Below, piece after piece: positions 18,798 through 26,672 of a stretch of 64,000 nt of DNA; position 1 is the first letter of the stretch, and each line of letters starts with the position of its first letter. Origin of the DNA: Bacillus sp. FJAT-26390. GTDB taxonomy: Bacteria > Bacillota > Bacilli > Paenibacillales > Paenibacillaceae. The stretch lies in contig NZ_MAQX01000001.1 of assembly GCF_001682865.1 (NCBI RefSeq), forward strand, positions 620,001-684,000, in the 5' to 3' direction. The position numbers and the translations under genes were made by a program. The notes below the pieces were generated by a model. That model was not told the origin of the DNA. It saw only the letters and a list, made by a program, of their open reading frames with translations, and made no database searches.

Positions 18798-19616
18798 ATG
18801 CTAAGATCGATGTATTCGGGCGTATCCGGTATGCGCGGCTTTCAAACAAAGCTTGACGTAATTGGTAACAATATTGCGAACGTCAATACGGTTGGATTTA
18901 AAGCTGGCCGCGTGATGTTTAAAGATATTCTAAGCCAGACGGTTTCGGGCGTAACCGCGCCTGAGGACGGCGTGCGCGGCGGCGTAAACGCAAAACAAAT
19001 CGGTTTGGGAGTATCCATCGGTTCCATCGATACGGTACATACCGCAGGGAGCGCAATGACGACGAACCAACCGGCAGATCTTCGGCTCGACGGTGACGGC
19101 TTCTTCGTAGTAAGAGCGAACGATGATTCCGAAATGCTGCTTACACGCGCGGGCAACTTTACGTTGGATTCCAATAGGCAGCTTGTTACGGGCGATGGAT
19201 ACTTTGTACTAAGCGTTGACCAAGAGCCAATCGTGCTTGACGAAGCGGTCACTGCTTATTCCATCGGGCAAGATGGAACGATTATGGGCGTTACCGCTGA
19301 CGGAACAGAAGCAGTTGCACAGATTGGCGTAGCCAAGGTCATTAACCCTAGCGGCCTTGAGAAGCTAGGCGGCAATATGTACCGTGTCACAGCAAATGCT
19401 AACCCTGACGCTTCGATCGAAGACTTTATGTCCTTCGCAGGTGATCCGGAGCTAGGTACTGGTGCCATCATTGCAGGCCAGCTTGAAATGTCTAACGTTG
19501 ATCTAACAGCTGAGTTTACGGAAATGATCGTGGCGCAGCGCGGCTTCCAAGCCAACTCGCGTATTATTACGACTTCAGATGAAATATTGCAAGAGGTCGT
19601 TAACTTAAAACGATAG
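18798..19616 (+). CDS. flgE: Flagellar hook protein FlgE (often annotated flgG)
   Basis: The 272-residue axial protein has the N-terminal motif SMYSGVSGMRGFQTKLDVIGNNIANVNTVGFK (read in parts) and the C-terminal LTAEFTEMIVAQRGFQANSR shared by hook and rod proteins. Short hook proteins of this size directly after flgD are FlgE in B. subtilis. FlgG is the alternative name because the sequence families overlap; position favours hook. AGGAGGAATAA precedes the ATG. Confidence 0.88.
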   Translation: MLRSMYSGVSGMRGFQTKLDVIGNNIANVNTVGFKAGRVMFKDILSQTVSGVTAPEDGVRGGVNAKQIGLGVSIGSIDTVHTAGSAMTTNQPADLRLDGDGFFVVRANDDSEMLLTRAGNFTLDSNRQLVTGDGYFVLSVDQEPIVLDEAVTAYSIGQDGTIMGVTADGTEAVAQIGVAKVINPSGLEKLGGNMYRVTANANPDASIEDFMSFAGDPELGTGAIIAGQLEMSNVDLTAEFTEMIVAQRGFQANSRIITTSDEILQEVVNLKR

Positions 19617-19632
19617 GTAAGTCATAATGAGC

Positions 19633-19665
19633 GGGAGGCTTAGTGCCTCCCCCTGTGTGAGGGGG
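19633..19665 (+). promoter_or_regulatory. Two mutually exclusive hairpins over the swrD ribosome binding site
   Basis: Hairpin 1 pairs GGGAGGC (19633-19639) with GCCTCCC (19645-19651). Hairpin 2 pairs CCCCCT (19649-19654) with AGGGGG (19660-19665). They share bases 19649-19651, so they cannot both form fully. Hairpin 2 buries GAGGGGG, the ribosome binding site of swrD (start 19672). The pairing is seen in the sequence; regulation is inferred. Confidence 0.5.
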
Positions 19666-19671
19666 TAACTG

Positions 19672-19899
19672 ATGATTACCGTAACGCGTTTGAATGGAAC
19701 AAAAGTCACGATTAATGCATTACTCATTGAAGTGATTGAAGAATCTGCGGATACTGTCATAACGCTTACGACAGGAAAAAAGCTGGTAGTAAAAGAAAAG
19801 ACAGCTGATCTGTTGCTGCTTAATCAACAGTATCTTCGAACAATCGGCCTCGTTGCGGCGGCCCAGAAGAGTGAGCAAACGGAGGGTCCCTCAACATGA
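19672..19899 (+). CDS. swrD: Swarming motility protein SwrD (FlbD family)
   Basis: This 75-residue protein starts MITVTRLNGTKVTINALLIE, the hallmark of the FlbD/SwrD (YlzI) family encoded between the hook gene and fliL. In B. subtilis SwrD raises motor power by supporting stator function. It overlaps fliL by the ATGA tetranucleotide, so the two are probably translationally coupled. Its ribosome binding site lies in a potential hairpin. Confidence 0.93.
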   Translation: MITVTRLNGTKVTINALLIEVIEESADTVITLTTGKKLVVKEKTADLLLLNQQYLRTIGLVAAAQKSEQTEGPST

Positions 19900-20360
19900 A
19901 AAAAATGCTACCTTGGCTAATAACCATTTTATTATCCATAACGTTAATCGCAATCGTTGCTATTATTTTATTTAAGTCCTTTTTTACTGATCCCAAGGAA
20001 ACGGCGACAGAGACCAAAACGATTGAAGTGAAAGTGCTGTCGGCTGATGAACGGGTGGAAGTTACATCCGAATTAAAGGATTTCAGAAGAAACCTTAAAG
20101 ACCCTGAATATGTTGTGGTGCTCAGCTTTGCTTTCCAGCTTGACAGCAAGAAAACAAAGGAACAGTTCGACAAGCTGCTAGAGATTGAAGTCCGTCCTAT
20201 CATTAACCGCACGTTAGCTGATATGACTGCACAGGAGTTTCAAGGGTCTCAAGGCGAAGATGCGCTTGAATCCAAGCTGCTTAACCTAATCAATCCGATT
20301 ATCCCAAAAGGTAAATTGGTTAAGGTAGAAATTACGAACTTTCTTATTACAGAGCTTTAA
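19896..20360 (+). CDS. fliL: Flagellar basal body-associated protein FliL
   Basis: FliL is a single-pass membrane protein that surrounds and supports the stators. The 154-residue protein has one N-terminal membrane helix (about 7-28), then an extracytoplasmic domain with the family C-terminal pattern GKLVKVEITNFLITEL. Start ATG overlaps the swrD stop. Length is normal. Confidence 0.93.
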   Translation: MKKMLPWLITILLSITLIAIVAIILFKSFFTDPKETATETKTIEVKVLSADERVEVTSELKDFRRNLKDPEYVVVLSFAFQLDSKKTKEQFDKLLEIEVRPIINRTLADMTAQEFQGSQGEDALESKLLNLINPIIPKGKLVKVEITNFLITEL

Positions 20361-20397
20361 CTGACTACGCAGACATTCCTCGAAGGAGGTGAGATAT

Positions 20398-21399
20398 TTG
20401 GTTGATGTTTTATCGCAGAATGAAATTGATGCGCTACTCGCTGCCCTCGATTCCGGTGAAATGGATGCAGAGGATTTAAAAAAGGAAGAAACGACACGAA
20501 AAGTCAGCCTGTATGATTTTAAACGCGCCGTTCGTTTCTCCAAGGATCATATTCGAAGCTTAACTCGGATCCATGAAAACTTTGCGCGATATCTGACAAC
20601 CTATTTCTCAGCGCAACTTCGCACTTTTGTTCAAATTAATGTCGTGCAGGTCGAGCAATTGCCTTATGACGAATTCATTCGTTCGATTCCTAAGATGACG
20701 ATCTTGAACATATTTGAAGCGGAGCCGCTGGAAGGGCGAATGGTGCTTGAGGTACATCCGAACGTAGCCTACGCTATGCTTGATCGTATGTTGGGCGGCC
20801 AAGGCATTGCGCCTTCTAAAATTAATAATTTAACGGAAATCGAAACGATCATTATGGAGCGTATCTTTAGCCGGACATTCGAAAGCTTGCAGGAAGCATG
20901 GAGAACGATCATTGATATCTCTCCTAGGCTGGAAGCTTTGGAGACGAATCCGCAATTTATGCAAATTGTTTCACCCAATGAGACGATAGCCCTCATCTCA
21001 TTCAGCACTAAAATTGGGGATACGACAGGCATGATTAATCTTTGTATTCCGCATGTCGTCATCGAACCGATCATGTCCAGACTTTCCGTTCATCATTGGT
21101 TCGTATCGCAGAAGAAAGCGCGCGCGCCTGAAGAGGTTGAAATTTTGGAACAGCGCGTTAACAAAGCAAAGCTGCCGATCGTAGCAGAGCTTGGCGAATC
21201 CTCGCTTACTATTAAAGAGTTTCTAGGACTCAACATTGGCGATGTTATCTCATTGAATAAGTCCGTCGATGATGGTCTGAAAATTAAAGTTGGAGACAAG
21301 CTTAAATTCATTGGCAGTCCAGGTTCCGTTAAGGATCGACTGGCTGTACAAGTAGATGAGATCGTCAGCGAAGGAGTGGAAGAAGATTATGACGAGTAA
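20398..21399 (+). CDS. fliM: Flagellar motor switch protein FliM
   Basis: FliM is the C-ring switch component that binds CheY-P. The 333-residue protein begins with VLSQNEIDALLAAL, the CheY-P-binding N-terminal peptide. The middle domain has the FliG-binding GGQG loop (MLDRMLGGQGIAPSK), and a SpoA/FliN-like C-terminal domain follows. AGGAGGTGA at 20384-20392 points to TTG 20398; the GTG at 20389 lies within that site. It overlaps fliY by 11 bases. Confidence 0.96.
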   Translation: MVDVLSQNEIDALLAALDSGEMDAEDLKKEETTRKVSLYDFKRAVRFSKDHIRSLTRIHENFARYLTTYFSAQLRTFVQINVVQVEQLPYDEFIRSIPKMTILNIFEAEPLEGRMVLEVHPNVAYAMLDRMLGGQGIAPSKINNLTEIETIIMERIFSRTFESLQEAWRTIIDISPRLEALETNPQFMQIVSPNETIALISFSTKIGDTTGMINLCIPHVVIEPIMSRLSVHHWFVSQKKARAPEEVEILEQRVNKAKLPIVAELGESSLTIKEFLGLNIGDVISLNKSVDDGLKIKVGDKLKFIGSPGSVKDRLAVQVDEIVSEGVEEDYDE

Positions 21400-22654
21400 G
21401 GACTATTTGTCGCAAGAGGAAATTGATGCATTGCTTCGTCAATCCTCCAATGAGCCGGATCCGGTGCAGTCCTCTGATACCGGTACCCAGCTTTCAGACT
21501 TCTTATCCGAAATGGAGCAGTCTGCACTCGGCGAAATTGGAAATATCACCTTTGGCAGCGCCGCTACCGCATTGTCAACGCTGCTTGGCAAAAAAGTAGA
21601 CATTACGACGCCGCAAGTTACCATTGTTAGAAAAGATGAGCTTCCGGACATTTTCCCTAAGCCTCATGTAGCGGTTAGCGTGCAATACGTCGATGGTTTC
21701 CAAGGCATTAACTCTCTCGTCATTAAGACGAAGGACGCCCAAATCATCGCTGATCTCATGCTTGGCGGCGATGGGAACAACATTACGGTAGAAGAGCTGA
21801 ATGAAATCCACATTAGCGCGGTGCAAGAAGCGATGAATCAAATGATGGGTTCCTCCGCGACTTCCATGTCGACGATCTTTAATCGTTTTGTCAATATTTC
21901 GCCACCGGGAATCGATATTTTAGACGTAAACAACGGTGACGGCATGGAGCATTTGCCGCCGGTAGACATGTTTATCAAAATCTCTTTCCGACTGACGATT
22001 GGCGATTTAATTGACTCGACGATCATGCAGCTTCTCCCAATTCCTTTTGCGAAGCAGATGGTTGATATTTTGATGGGGGTAGTGGAAGAGGAACCAGCTC
22101 AGCCTGTAGCAGCGACGCCTCCAGCGGCTCCTGCAGCGCCGGCAGCGCAGCAAGCTATGGCAATGCAAGAAACGGCTGCGACGGCTCAGATGGACGCTGT
22201 GGCGCCGCAAATGCATATGGCACCGCCTATGCAGCAAATGCCGCCTATGCAGTATCAAACGCCAGCCGCTGGATACGACATGCCGATGCAGCCGCCTGGA
22301 CCGCATACATATGGTCAATCAGCAAATCGAAACGTAAACGTACAGCCTGTGCAATTTGCTAATTTTGGTAATGCACCGTTTATTCAACCTGATGAAACAA
22401 ACCTCAATTTACTTCTCGACATACCGCTTAAGGTCACGGTAGAATTAGGGAGGACCCAAAAGCAGATAAAGGATATTTTGGAGCTGTCGCAAGGCTCAAT
22501 TATCGAGCTGGACAAGCTTGCTGGCGAACCAGTCGACATTCTGGTGAACAACAAGCTAATAGCCAAAGGCGAGGTTGTTGTTATCGATGAAAACTTTGGT
22601 GTACGCGTAACCGATATCGTGAGCCAATGGGACCGCATTCAAAAATTACAATAG
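21389..22654 (+). CDS. fliY: Flagellar motor switch phosphatase FliY
   Basis: FliY replaces FliN in many Gram-positives and dephosphorylates CheY-P at the motor. The 421-residue protein has an N-terminal FliM-like peptide (YLSQEEIDALL), a CheC-like domain with two phosphatase helices (ALGEIGNITFGSAATALS and AVQEAMNQMMGSSATSMS), a Pro/Gln/Met/Ala-rich linker (about 235-330) and a C-terminal FliN/SpoA domain. Start ATG 21389 has AAGGAG upstream in fliM. The linker is longer than in B. subtilis FliY (378 residues overall there). Confidence 0.95.
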   Translation: MTSKDYLSQEEIDALLRQSSNEPDPVQSSDTGTQLSDFLSEMEQSALGEIGNITFGSAATALSTLLGKKVDITTPQVTIVRKDELPDIFPKPHVAVSVQYVDGFQGINSLVIKTKDAQIIADLMLGGDGNNITVEELNEIHISAVQEAMNQMMGSSATSMSTIFNRFVNISPPGIDILDVNNGDGMEHLPPVDMFIKISFRLTIGDLIDSTIMQLLPIPFAKQMVDILMGVVEEEPAQPVAATPPAAPAAPAAQQAMAMQETAATAQMDAVAPQMHMAPPMQQMPPMQYQTPAAGYDMPMQPPGPHTYGQSANRNVNVQPVQFANFGNAPFIQPDETNLNLLLDIPLKVTVELGRTQKQIKDILELSQGSIIELDKLAGEPVDILVNNKLIAKGEVVVIDENFGVRVTDIVSQWDRIQKLQ

Positions 22655-22674
22655 CATCCTAGGAGGATAAAAAG

Positions 22675-23037
22675 ATGGCAAACCGCATTCTAATCGTAGA
22701 CGACGCAGCTTTCATGCGCATGATGATCCGAGACATTTTATCAAAGAACGGCTACGAAGTCGTCGGTGAAGCACAAGATGGCGCTCAGGCGGTTGAGAAG
22801 TACAAGGAACTAAAACCGGATTTGACAACGATGGATATTACGATGCCGGAGATGGATGGCATCTCTGCACTGAAAGAAATCAAAAAGCTAGACGGCAATG
22901 CAAAAGTTATTATGTGTTCAGCAATGGGTCAGCAAGCAATGGTTATTGATGCGATTCAAGCAGGCGCAAAGGACTTCATCGTTAAACCGTTCCAAGCTGA
23001 TCGCGTTATTGAAGCGATTAAGAAAACGCTCGGATAA
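22675..23037 (+). CDS. cheY: Chemotaxis response regulator CheY
   Basis: The 120-residue single receiver domain has the acidic pair D9-D10, the phospho-acceptor D54 (TTMDITMPEMDG) and K104 in VKPF. Phosphorylated by CheA, it binds FliM/FliY and CheC. TAGGAGG precedes the ATG. As in B. subtilis it lies right after fliY. Confidence 0.97.
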   Translation: MANRILIVDDAAFMRMMIRDILSKNGYEVVGEAQDGAQAVEKYKELKPDLTTMDITMPEMDGISALKEIKKLDGNAKVIMCSAMGQQAMVIDAIQAGAKDFIVKPFQADRVIEAIKKTLG

Positions 23038-23049
23038 CGGTTAGACATT

Positions 23050-23694
23050 ATGTTTAACATACCTTCGCGCATTTCAATGGTGTCTGCTCTTGGGATGGCG
23101 ATATGGCCTGGTTTTGCGGCTGCTGCTGCAACAGACGGCAGCAGCGCAAATCAAGATGGGCAGATGGTGTTTACCGGATCTAAGGATCTAGCTGGCAGCT
23201 TGGTTTGGGTCATCATCTCGCTTGCCATCGTTATCACGCTGATTATTTTCGTCATTAAATGGCTGTCTCAGCGCAACCGTACGTGGGGAACGAATCGATC
23301 GCTTCGTTCGCTCGGCGGCATTGCGCTTGGACAAAACAACTCGCTTCAAATCGTTGAAATCGCTGGCCGGATATACATCGTTGGCGTAGGAGAGAACATA
23401 ACGCTGCTAGATAAGCTGGATGATCCTGAGCAAGTCAGAGCGGTTATAACCGCGCTTGAACGCCAGCAGGAGTCCGCTTGGTCAAAGGATCTTATCTCCC
23501 AATTGGTTGGCAAGCTGCGCAGCCGCAACGAGAAGACAGGTCCAGAGCCTTCCAACGAGCAATGGAATAAGGAGTCATCCTTTTCAGATCTGCTGCAAAC
23601 CAAGTTAAGTGAGCAAGCAGGAAGAAAGCAACAGCTGGAATCTCTGCTGCATAACTCTAAAACAAATGAACGGTTGATGGATGATGAAAAATAA
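23050..23694 (+). CDS. fliO: Flagellar biosynthesis protein FliO
   Basis: FliO is a small membrane protein needed for assembly of the FliP export gate. The 214-residue sequence has a signal-like N-terminus ending near AAAAA (about 24-28), one membrane helix (LVWVIISLAIVITLIIFVIKWL; first part about 57-75) and the conserved cytoplasmic stretch RSLGGIALGQNNSLQIVEIAG. The ATG at 23050 lacks a clear ribosome binding site; ATG 23077 is an alternative. It overlaps fliP by 14 bases. Confidence 0.88.
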   Translation: MFNIPSRISMVSALGMAIWPGFAAAAATDGSSANQDGQMVFTGSKDLAGSLVWVIISLAIVITLIIFVIKWLSQRNRTWGTNRSLRSLGGIALGQNNSLQIVEIAGRIYIVGVGENITLLDKLDDPEQVRAVITALERQQESAWSKDLISQLVGKLRSRNEKTGPEPSNEQWNKESSFSDLLQTKLSEQAGRKQQLESLLHNSKTNERLMDDEK

Positions 23695-24439
23695 ATGGTG
23701 GATATCAATCGTTGCTGTACAGCTGCTTGCACTACTCATACATAACCAAGCATTTGCGGAGCCGCTTCCTGACCTATCCATCAACATTGGCGACGGGAAT
23801 GGCGATACGCCCAGTACTAGCGCATTATCCATACTTCTATTAATTACAGTATTAAGCATCGCTCCTGCGATTATGGTTCTTATGACCAGCTTTACTCGTA
23901 TCGTTATCGTTCTAGGCTTTGTAAGAACATCACTCGGAACGCAGCAAATGCCTCCCAACCAAGTGCTCATTGGACTTGCGATGTTCTTAACCTTTTTCAT
24001 CATGGCTCCGACATTCTCGCAAGTAAATGATGTTGCGCTTCAGCCTTATTTAAAAGGTCAAATCTCGCAAACCGAAGCTTTTAAAGAAGCTTCCGTCCCG
24101 ATGAAGAAGTTCATGTTCTCTCATACGAGGGAAAAGGACCTGATGCTCTTCATGAATTACACAAAAACGGAGAAGCCTGCGTCCTTCGAGGATATCCCGA
24201 TTACGGTATTAATACCTGCTTACGCAATAAGCGAGCTTAAAACCGCTTTTCAAATGGGCTTTATGATCTTTATTCCGTTTCTGGTCATCGACATGATCGT
24301 GGCAAGCACCTTGATGGCGATGGGGATGATGATGCTTCCTCCCGTCATGATATCGTTACCGTTTAAGCTGCTTCTGTTTGTATTGGTAGACGGATGGTAC
24401 TTAATCGTAAAATCTTTATTGTTAAGCTTCAACACGTGA
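23681..24439 (+). CDS. fliP: Flagellar export gate protein FliP
   Basis: FliP forms the pentameric core of the type III export gate. The 252-residue protein has a cleavable-type signal (about 1-25), then four membrane helices, with family motifs TSFTRIVIVLGFVRTSLGTQ, PPNQVLIGLAMFLT and FIPFLVIDMIVASTLMAMGMMM (each in part). Two ATGs (23681, 23684) are possible. Overlap with fliO suggests coupled translation. Confidence 0.96.
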   Translation: MMKNKWWISIVAVQLLALLIHNQAFAEPLPDLSINIGDGNGDTPSTSALSILLLITVLSIAPAIMVLMTSFTRIVIVLGFVRTSLGTQQMPPNQVLIGLAMFLTFFIMAPTFSQVNDVALQPYLKGQISQTEAFKEASVPMKKFMFSHTREKDLMLFMNYTKTEKPASFEDIPITVLIPAYAISELKTAFQMGFMIFIPFLVIDMIVASTLMAMGMMMLPPVMISLPFKLLLFVLVDGWYLIVKSLLLSFNT

Positions 24440-24460
24440 TACTAGCAGGGAGGGACGTCG

Positions 24461-24730
24461 ATGAGTACTGATTTCATTATCGGATTGGCTGGTGAAGCCG
24501 TATTCGTAGTTTTGAAAGCCAGTGCGCCAATGCTCGTTCTTGCTTTGGTTGTAGGGTTAATTGTCAGCATATTTCAAGCAACAACTCAGATTCAGGAGCA
24601 GACGCTTGCTTTTGTTCCGAAAATTGTAGCGGTCTTCGTGTCCATCATCATATTTGGCCCATGGATTCTAAATACGGTTATCGACTTCACTTACAATCTG
24701 CTGAACAATCTTCATAATTACATCGGTTAG
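24461..24730 (+). CDS. fliQ: Flagellar export gate protein FliQ
   Basis: An 89-residue protein with two membrane helices, carrying the FliQ family segments LVVGLIVSIFQATTQIQEQTL and LAFVPKIVAVF (read in parts). FliQ packs around the FliP-FliR core. GGGAGGGA precedes the ATG; fliR begins 11 bases after the stop. Confidence 0.96.
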   Translation: MSTDFIIGLAGEAVFVVLKASAPMLVLALVVGLIVSIFQATTQIQEQTLAFVPKIVAVFVSIIIFGPWILNTVIDFTYNLLNNLHNYIG

Positions 24731-24741
24731 GTTGTGAGTGG

Positions 24742-25539
24742 ATGAACGCGATCGTACAAGGCTTTCCTATTTTTTTGCTAATCTTTTGTCGAATTACAGC
24801 GTTTTTCGTCGTAGCGCCTGTCTTTTCTTCGCGAGGCGTGCCGAATGTATTTAAAATCGGGCTTGGCTTTTTCATTTCGTTTATCGTTTTTTTAACTTAT
24901 GGAATGAATCAGACGATCGTCCCGGACGCGGAGTATGTGCTCGTCGTATTGCGGGAGATTTTGGTCGGAGTTCTGATGGGTTATGTGGTCTATTTGTTTT
25001 TTACAGTCGTGCAAACCGCTGGCGCCTTTATGGATTTGCAGGTTGGGTTTGCAATGGCAAACATAGTAGACCCTCATACGGGTACGTCAGCTCCATTGCT
25101 CGGCAATTTTAAGTACATGCTTATTATCGTCATTTTCCTATTGATGAACGGCCATCACTTCTTATTGACTGGTCTCATGGATAGCTACAAATGGATGCCA
25201 CTGTCAAATGATTTATTTAGCAGATTGATGAGCGGAGGCGTGACCGACTTTTTGACGAGGTTGGTTGGCAATACGTTCTTGCTGGCAATTCAAGTTGCTG
25301 CACCGTTGATCGTTGCGATGTTTTTGACGGATGTCGGCTTAGGCTTCTTGACCAAAACAGCTCCTCAATTCAACGTGTTTGTTATCGGTATCCCGCTTAA
25401 GCTGATCATTGGCATGTTTTTGCTTATCTTGCTAATGCCAAGTCTTGCCGGCATATTCGAAAGATTGTTTTCCATCATGTTTGATGCTTTGGAGCAGTTA
25501 TTCGGAATCGTGCAAGGACCGCCGCCTGAGGGACAATAG
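24742..25539 (+). CDS. fliR: Flagellar export gate protein FliR
   Basis: The 265-residue polytopic membrane protein has the FliR/SpaR family motifs FSSRGVPNVFKIGLG and MDLQVGFAMANIVDP. It completes the FliPQR gate with FlhB and FlhA. The ribosome binding site is weak (GGTTGTGAGTGG). The C-terminal PPPEGQ tail runs to the start of flhB. Confidence 0.95.
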   Translation: MNAIVQGFPIFLLIFCRITAFFVVAPVFSSRGVPNVFKIGLGFFISFIVFLTYGMNQTIVPDAEYVLVVLREILVGVLMGYVVYLFFTVVQTAGAFMDLQVGFAMANIVDPHTGTSAPLLGNFKYMLIIVIFLLMNGHHFLLTGLMDSYKWMPLSNDLFSRLMSGGVTDFLTRLVGNTFLLAIQVAAPLIVAMFLTDVGLGFLTKTAPQFNVFVIGIPLKLIIGMFLLILLMPSLAGIFERLFSIMFDALEQLFGIVQGPPPEGQ

Positions 25540-25552
25540 GAGGATGCTGCCC

Positions 25553-26650
25553 ATGCGTAATTACCGTTTAAAGCTTGATCTTCAGCTTTTCAGTCAGGAG
25601 AAGACTGAAGAAGCAACTCCGAAGAAAAGAGATGAAGCTAGAAAGAAAGGTCAAATTGCTAGATCCTCTGACCTTCCTGGCTCATTAATCTTGATGTTTA
25701 CCTTTATGGGCTTTATCATGCTCGGCGGTTTTTATAAAGAGCATATTATGATGCTGTTTGGAAATCTGTTTGAGGACTGGTTGTTGATGGAAGTGACGAC
25801 TGGAAACGTGATGTCGCTTTTCACCGATATAACCATTCAATTGCTGCTCATTTTAATGCCGATATTTGCGATAACGATCATTATCGGAATTTTAGGAAAC
25901 ATCATTCAGTTTGGTTTTTTGCTGACCGGCGAGCCTCTTCAAATGAAATTAAACAAGTTAAACCCAATTAACGGCTTTAAACAAATTTTTTCCGCAAAAA
26001 CGATCGTTGAATTTCTGAAAAGCGTACTGAAGCTGCTTATTATAGGTGTTCTCGTATATATGGCCATTTCCAAAGAGTGGGACCGCATATTGGTATTAGC
26101 AAGCTTGCCTATTCAGCAGATCTTTAGCTTTACAGCCGGATTGACGGTTAGGTTAGGCATTGAAATTGGTGCGGTGCTTACCGTACTCGCATTCGCAGAT
26201 TTTTTCTATCAACGTTATGAGCATAACAAGAGTCTCAGAATGTCCAAGCAAGATATTAAAGACGAATATAAGAAATCGGAGGGTGATCCGATCATCAAGG
26301 GCAAAATTCGTGAGCGTCAACGCAGAATGGCGCTGCAGCGAATGATGCAAGAGGTTCCTAAAGCGGATGTCATCATCACCAACCCTACACACTTTGCTAT
26401 CGCATTAAAATATGATGCAACGAAGATGGAGGCGCCTAAGATTATTGCCAAAGGCATGGATCATGTCGCGCTTCGAATCAGGGAGATAGCCAAAGAGAAC
26501 GGTGTTGTAACTATGGAAAATAAACCACTGGCCAGAGCGCTTTATGAACGTGCTGAGATAGGGGATGTTATTCCTCCAGACCTGTTCCAAGCTGTGGCTG
26601 AGGTGCTCGCATACGTATATAAGATGAAGGGCCGAGTAAAATCATCATAA
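25553..26650 (+). CDS. flhB: Flagellar export switch protein FlhB
   Basis: FlhB controls the change from hook to filament export. The 365-residue protein has the cytoplasmic N-terminal EKTEEATPKKRDEARKKGQ, four membrane helices, and the C-terminal domain with the autocleavage motif NPTH (277-280) in VIITNPTHFAIALKY. ATG 25553 is chosen because AGGAGG (25538-25543) lies 9 bases before it. A longer frame overlapping fliR is not credible. Confidence 0.96.
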   Translation: MRNYRLKLDLQLFSQEKTEEATPKKRDEARKKGQIARSSDLPGSLILMFTFMGFIMLGGFYKEHIMMLFGNLFEDWLLMEVTTGNVMSLFTDITIQLLLILMPIFAITIIIGILGNIIQFGFLLTGEPLQMKLNKLNPINGFKQIFSAKTIVEFLKSVLKLLIIGVLVYMAISKEWDRILVLASLPIQQIFSFTAGLTVRLGIEIGAVLTVLAFADFFYQRYEHNKSLRMSKQDIKDEYKKSEGDPIIKGKIRERQRRMALQRMMQEVPKADVIITNPTHFAIALKYDATKMEAPKIIAKGMDHVALRIREIAKENGVVTMENKPLARALYERAEIGDVIPPDLFQAVAEVLAYVYKMKGRVKSS

Positions 26651-26672
26651 CACTACGGGAGGAGACGGCATC

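Noticed and set aside
22007-22318. His/Arg-rich minus-strand frame opposite fliY
   Set aside because: It is the complement of the Pro/Gln/Met-rich FliY linker, not a gene.
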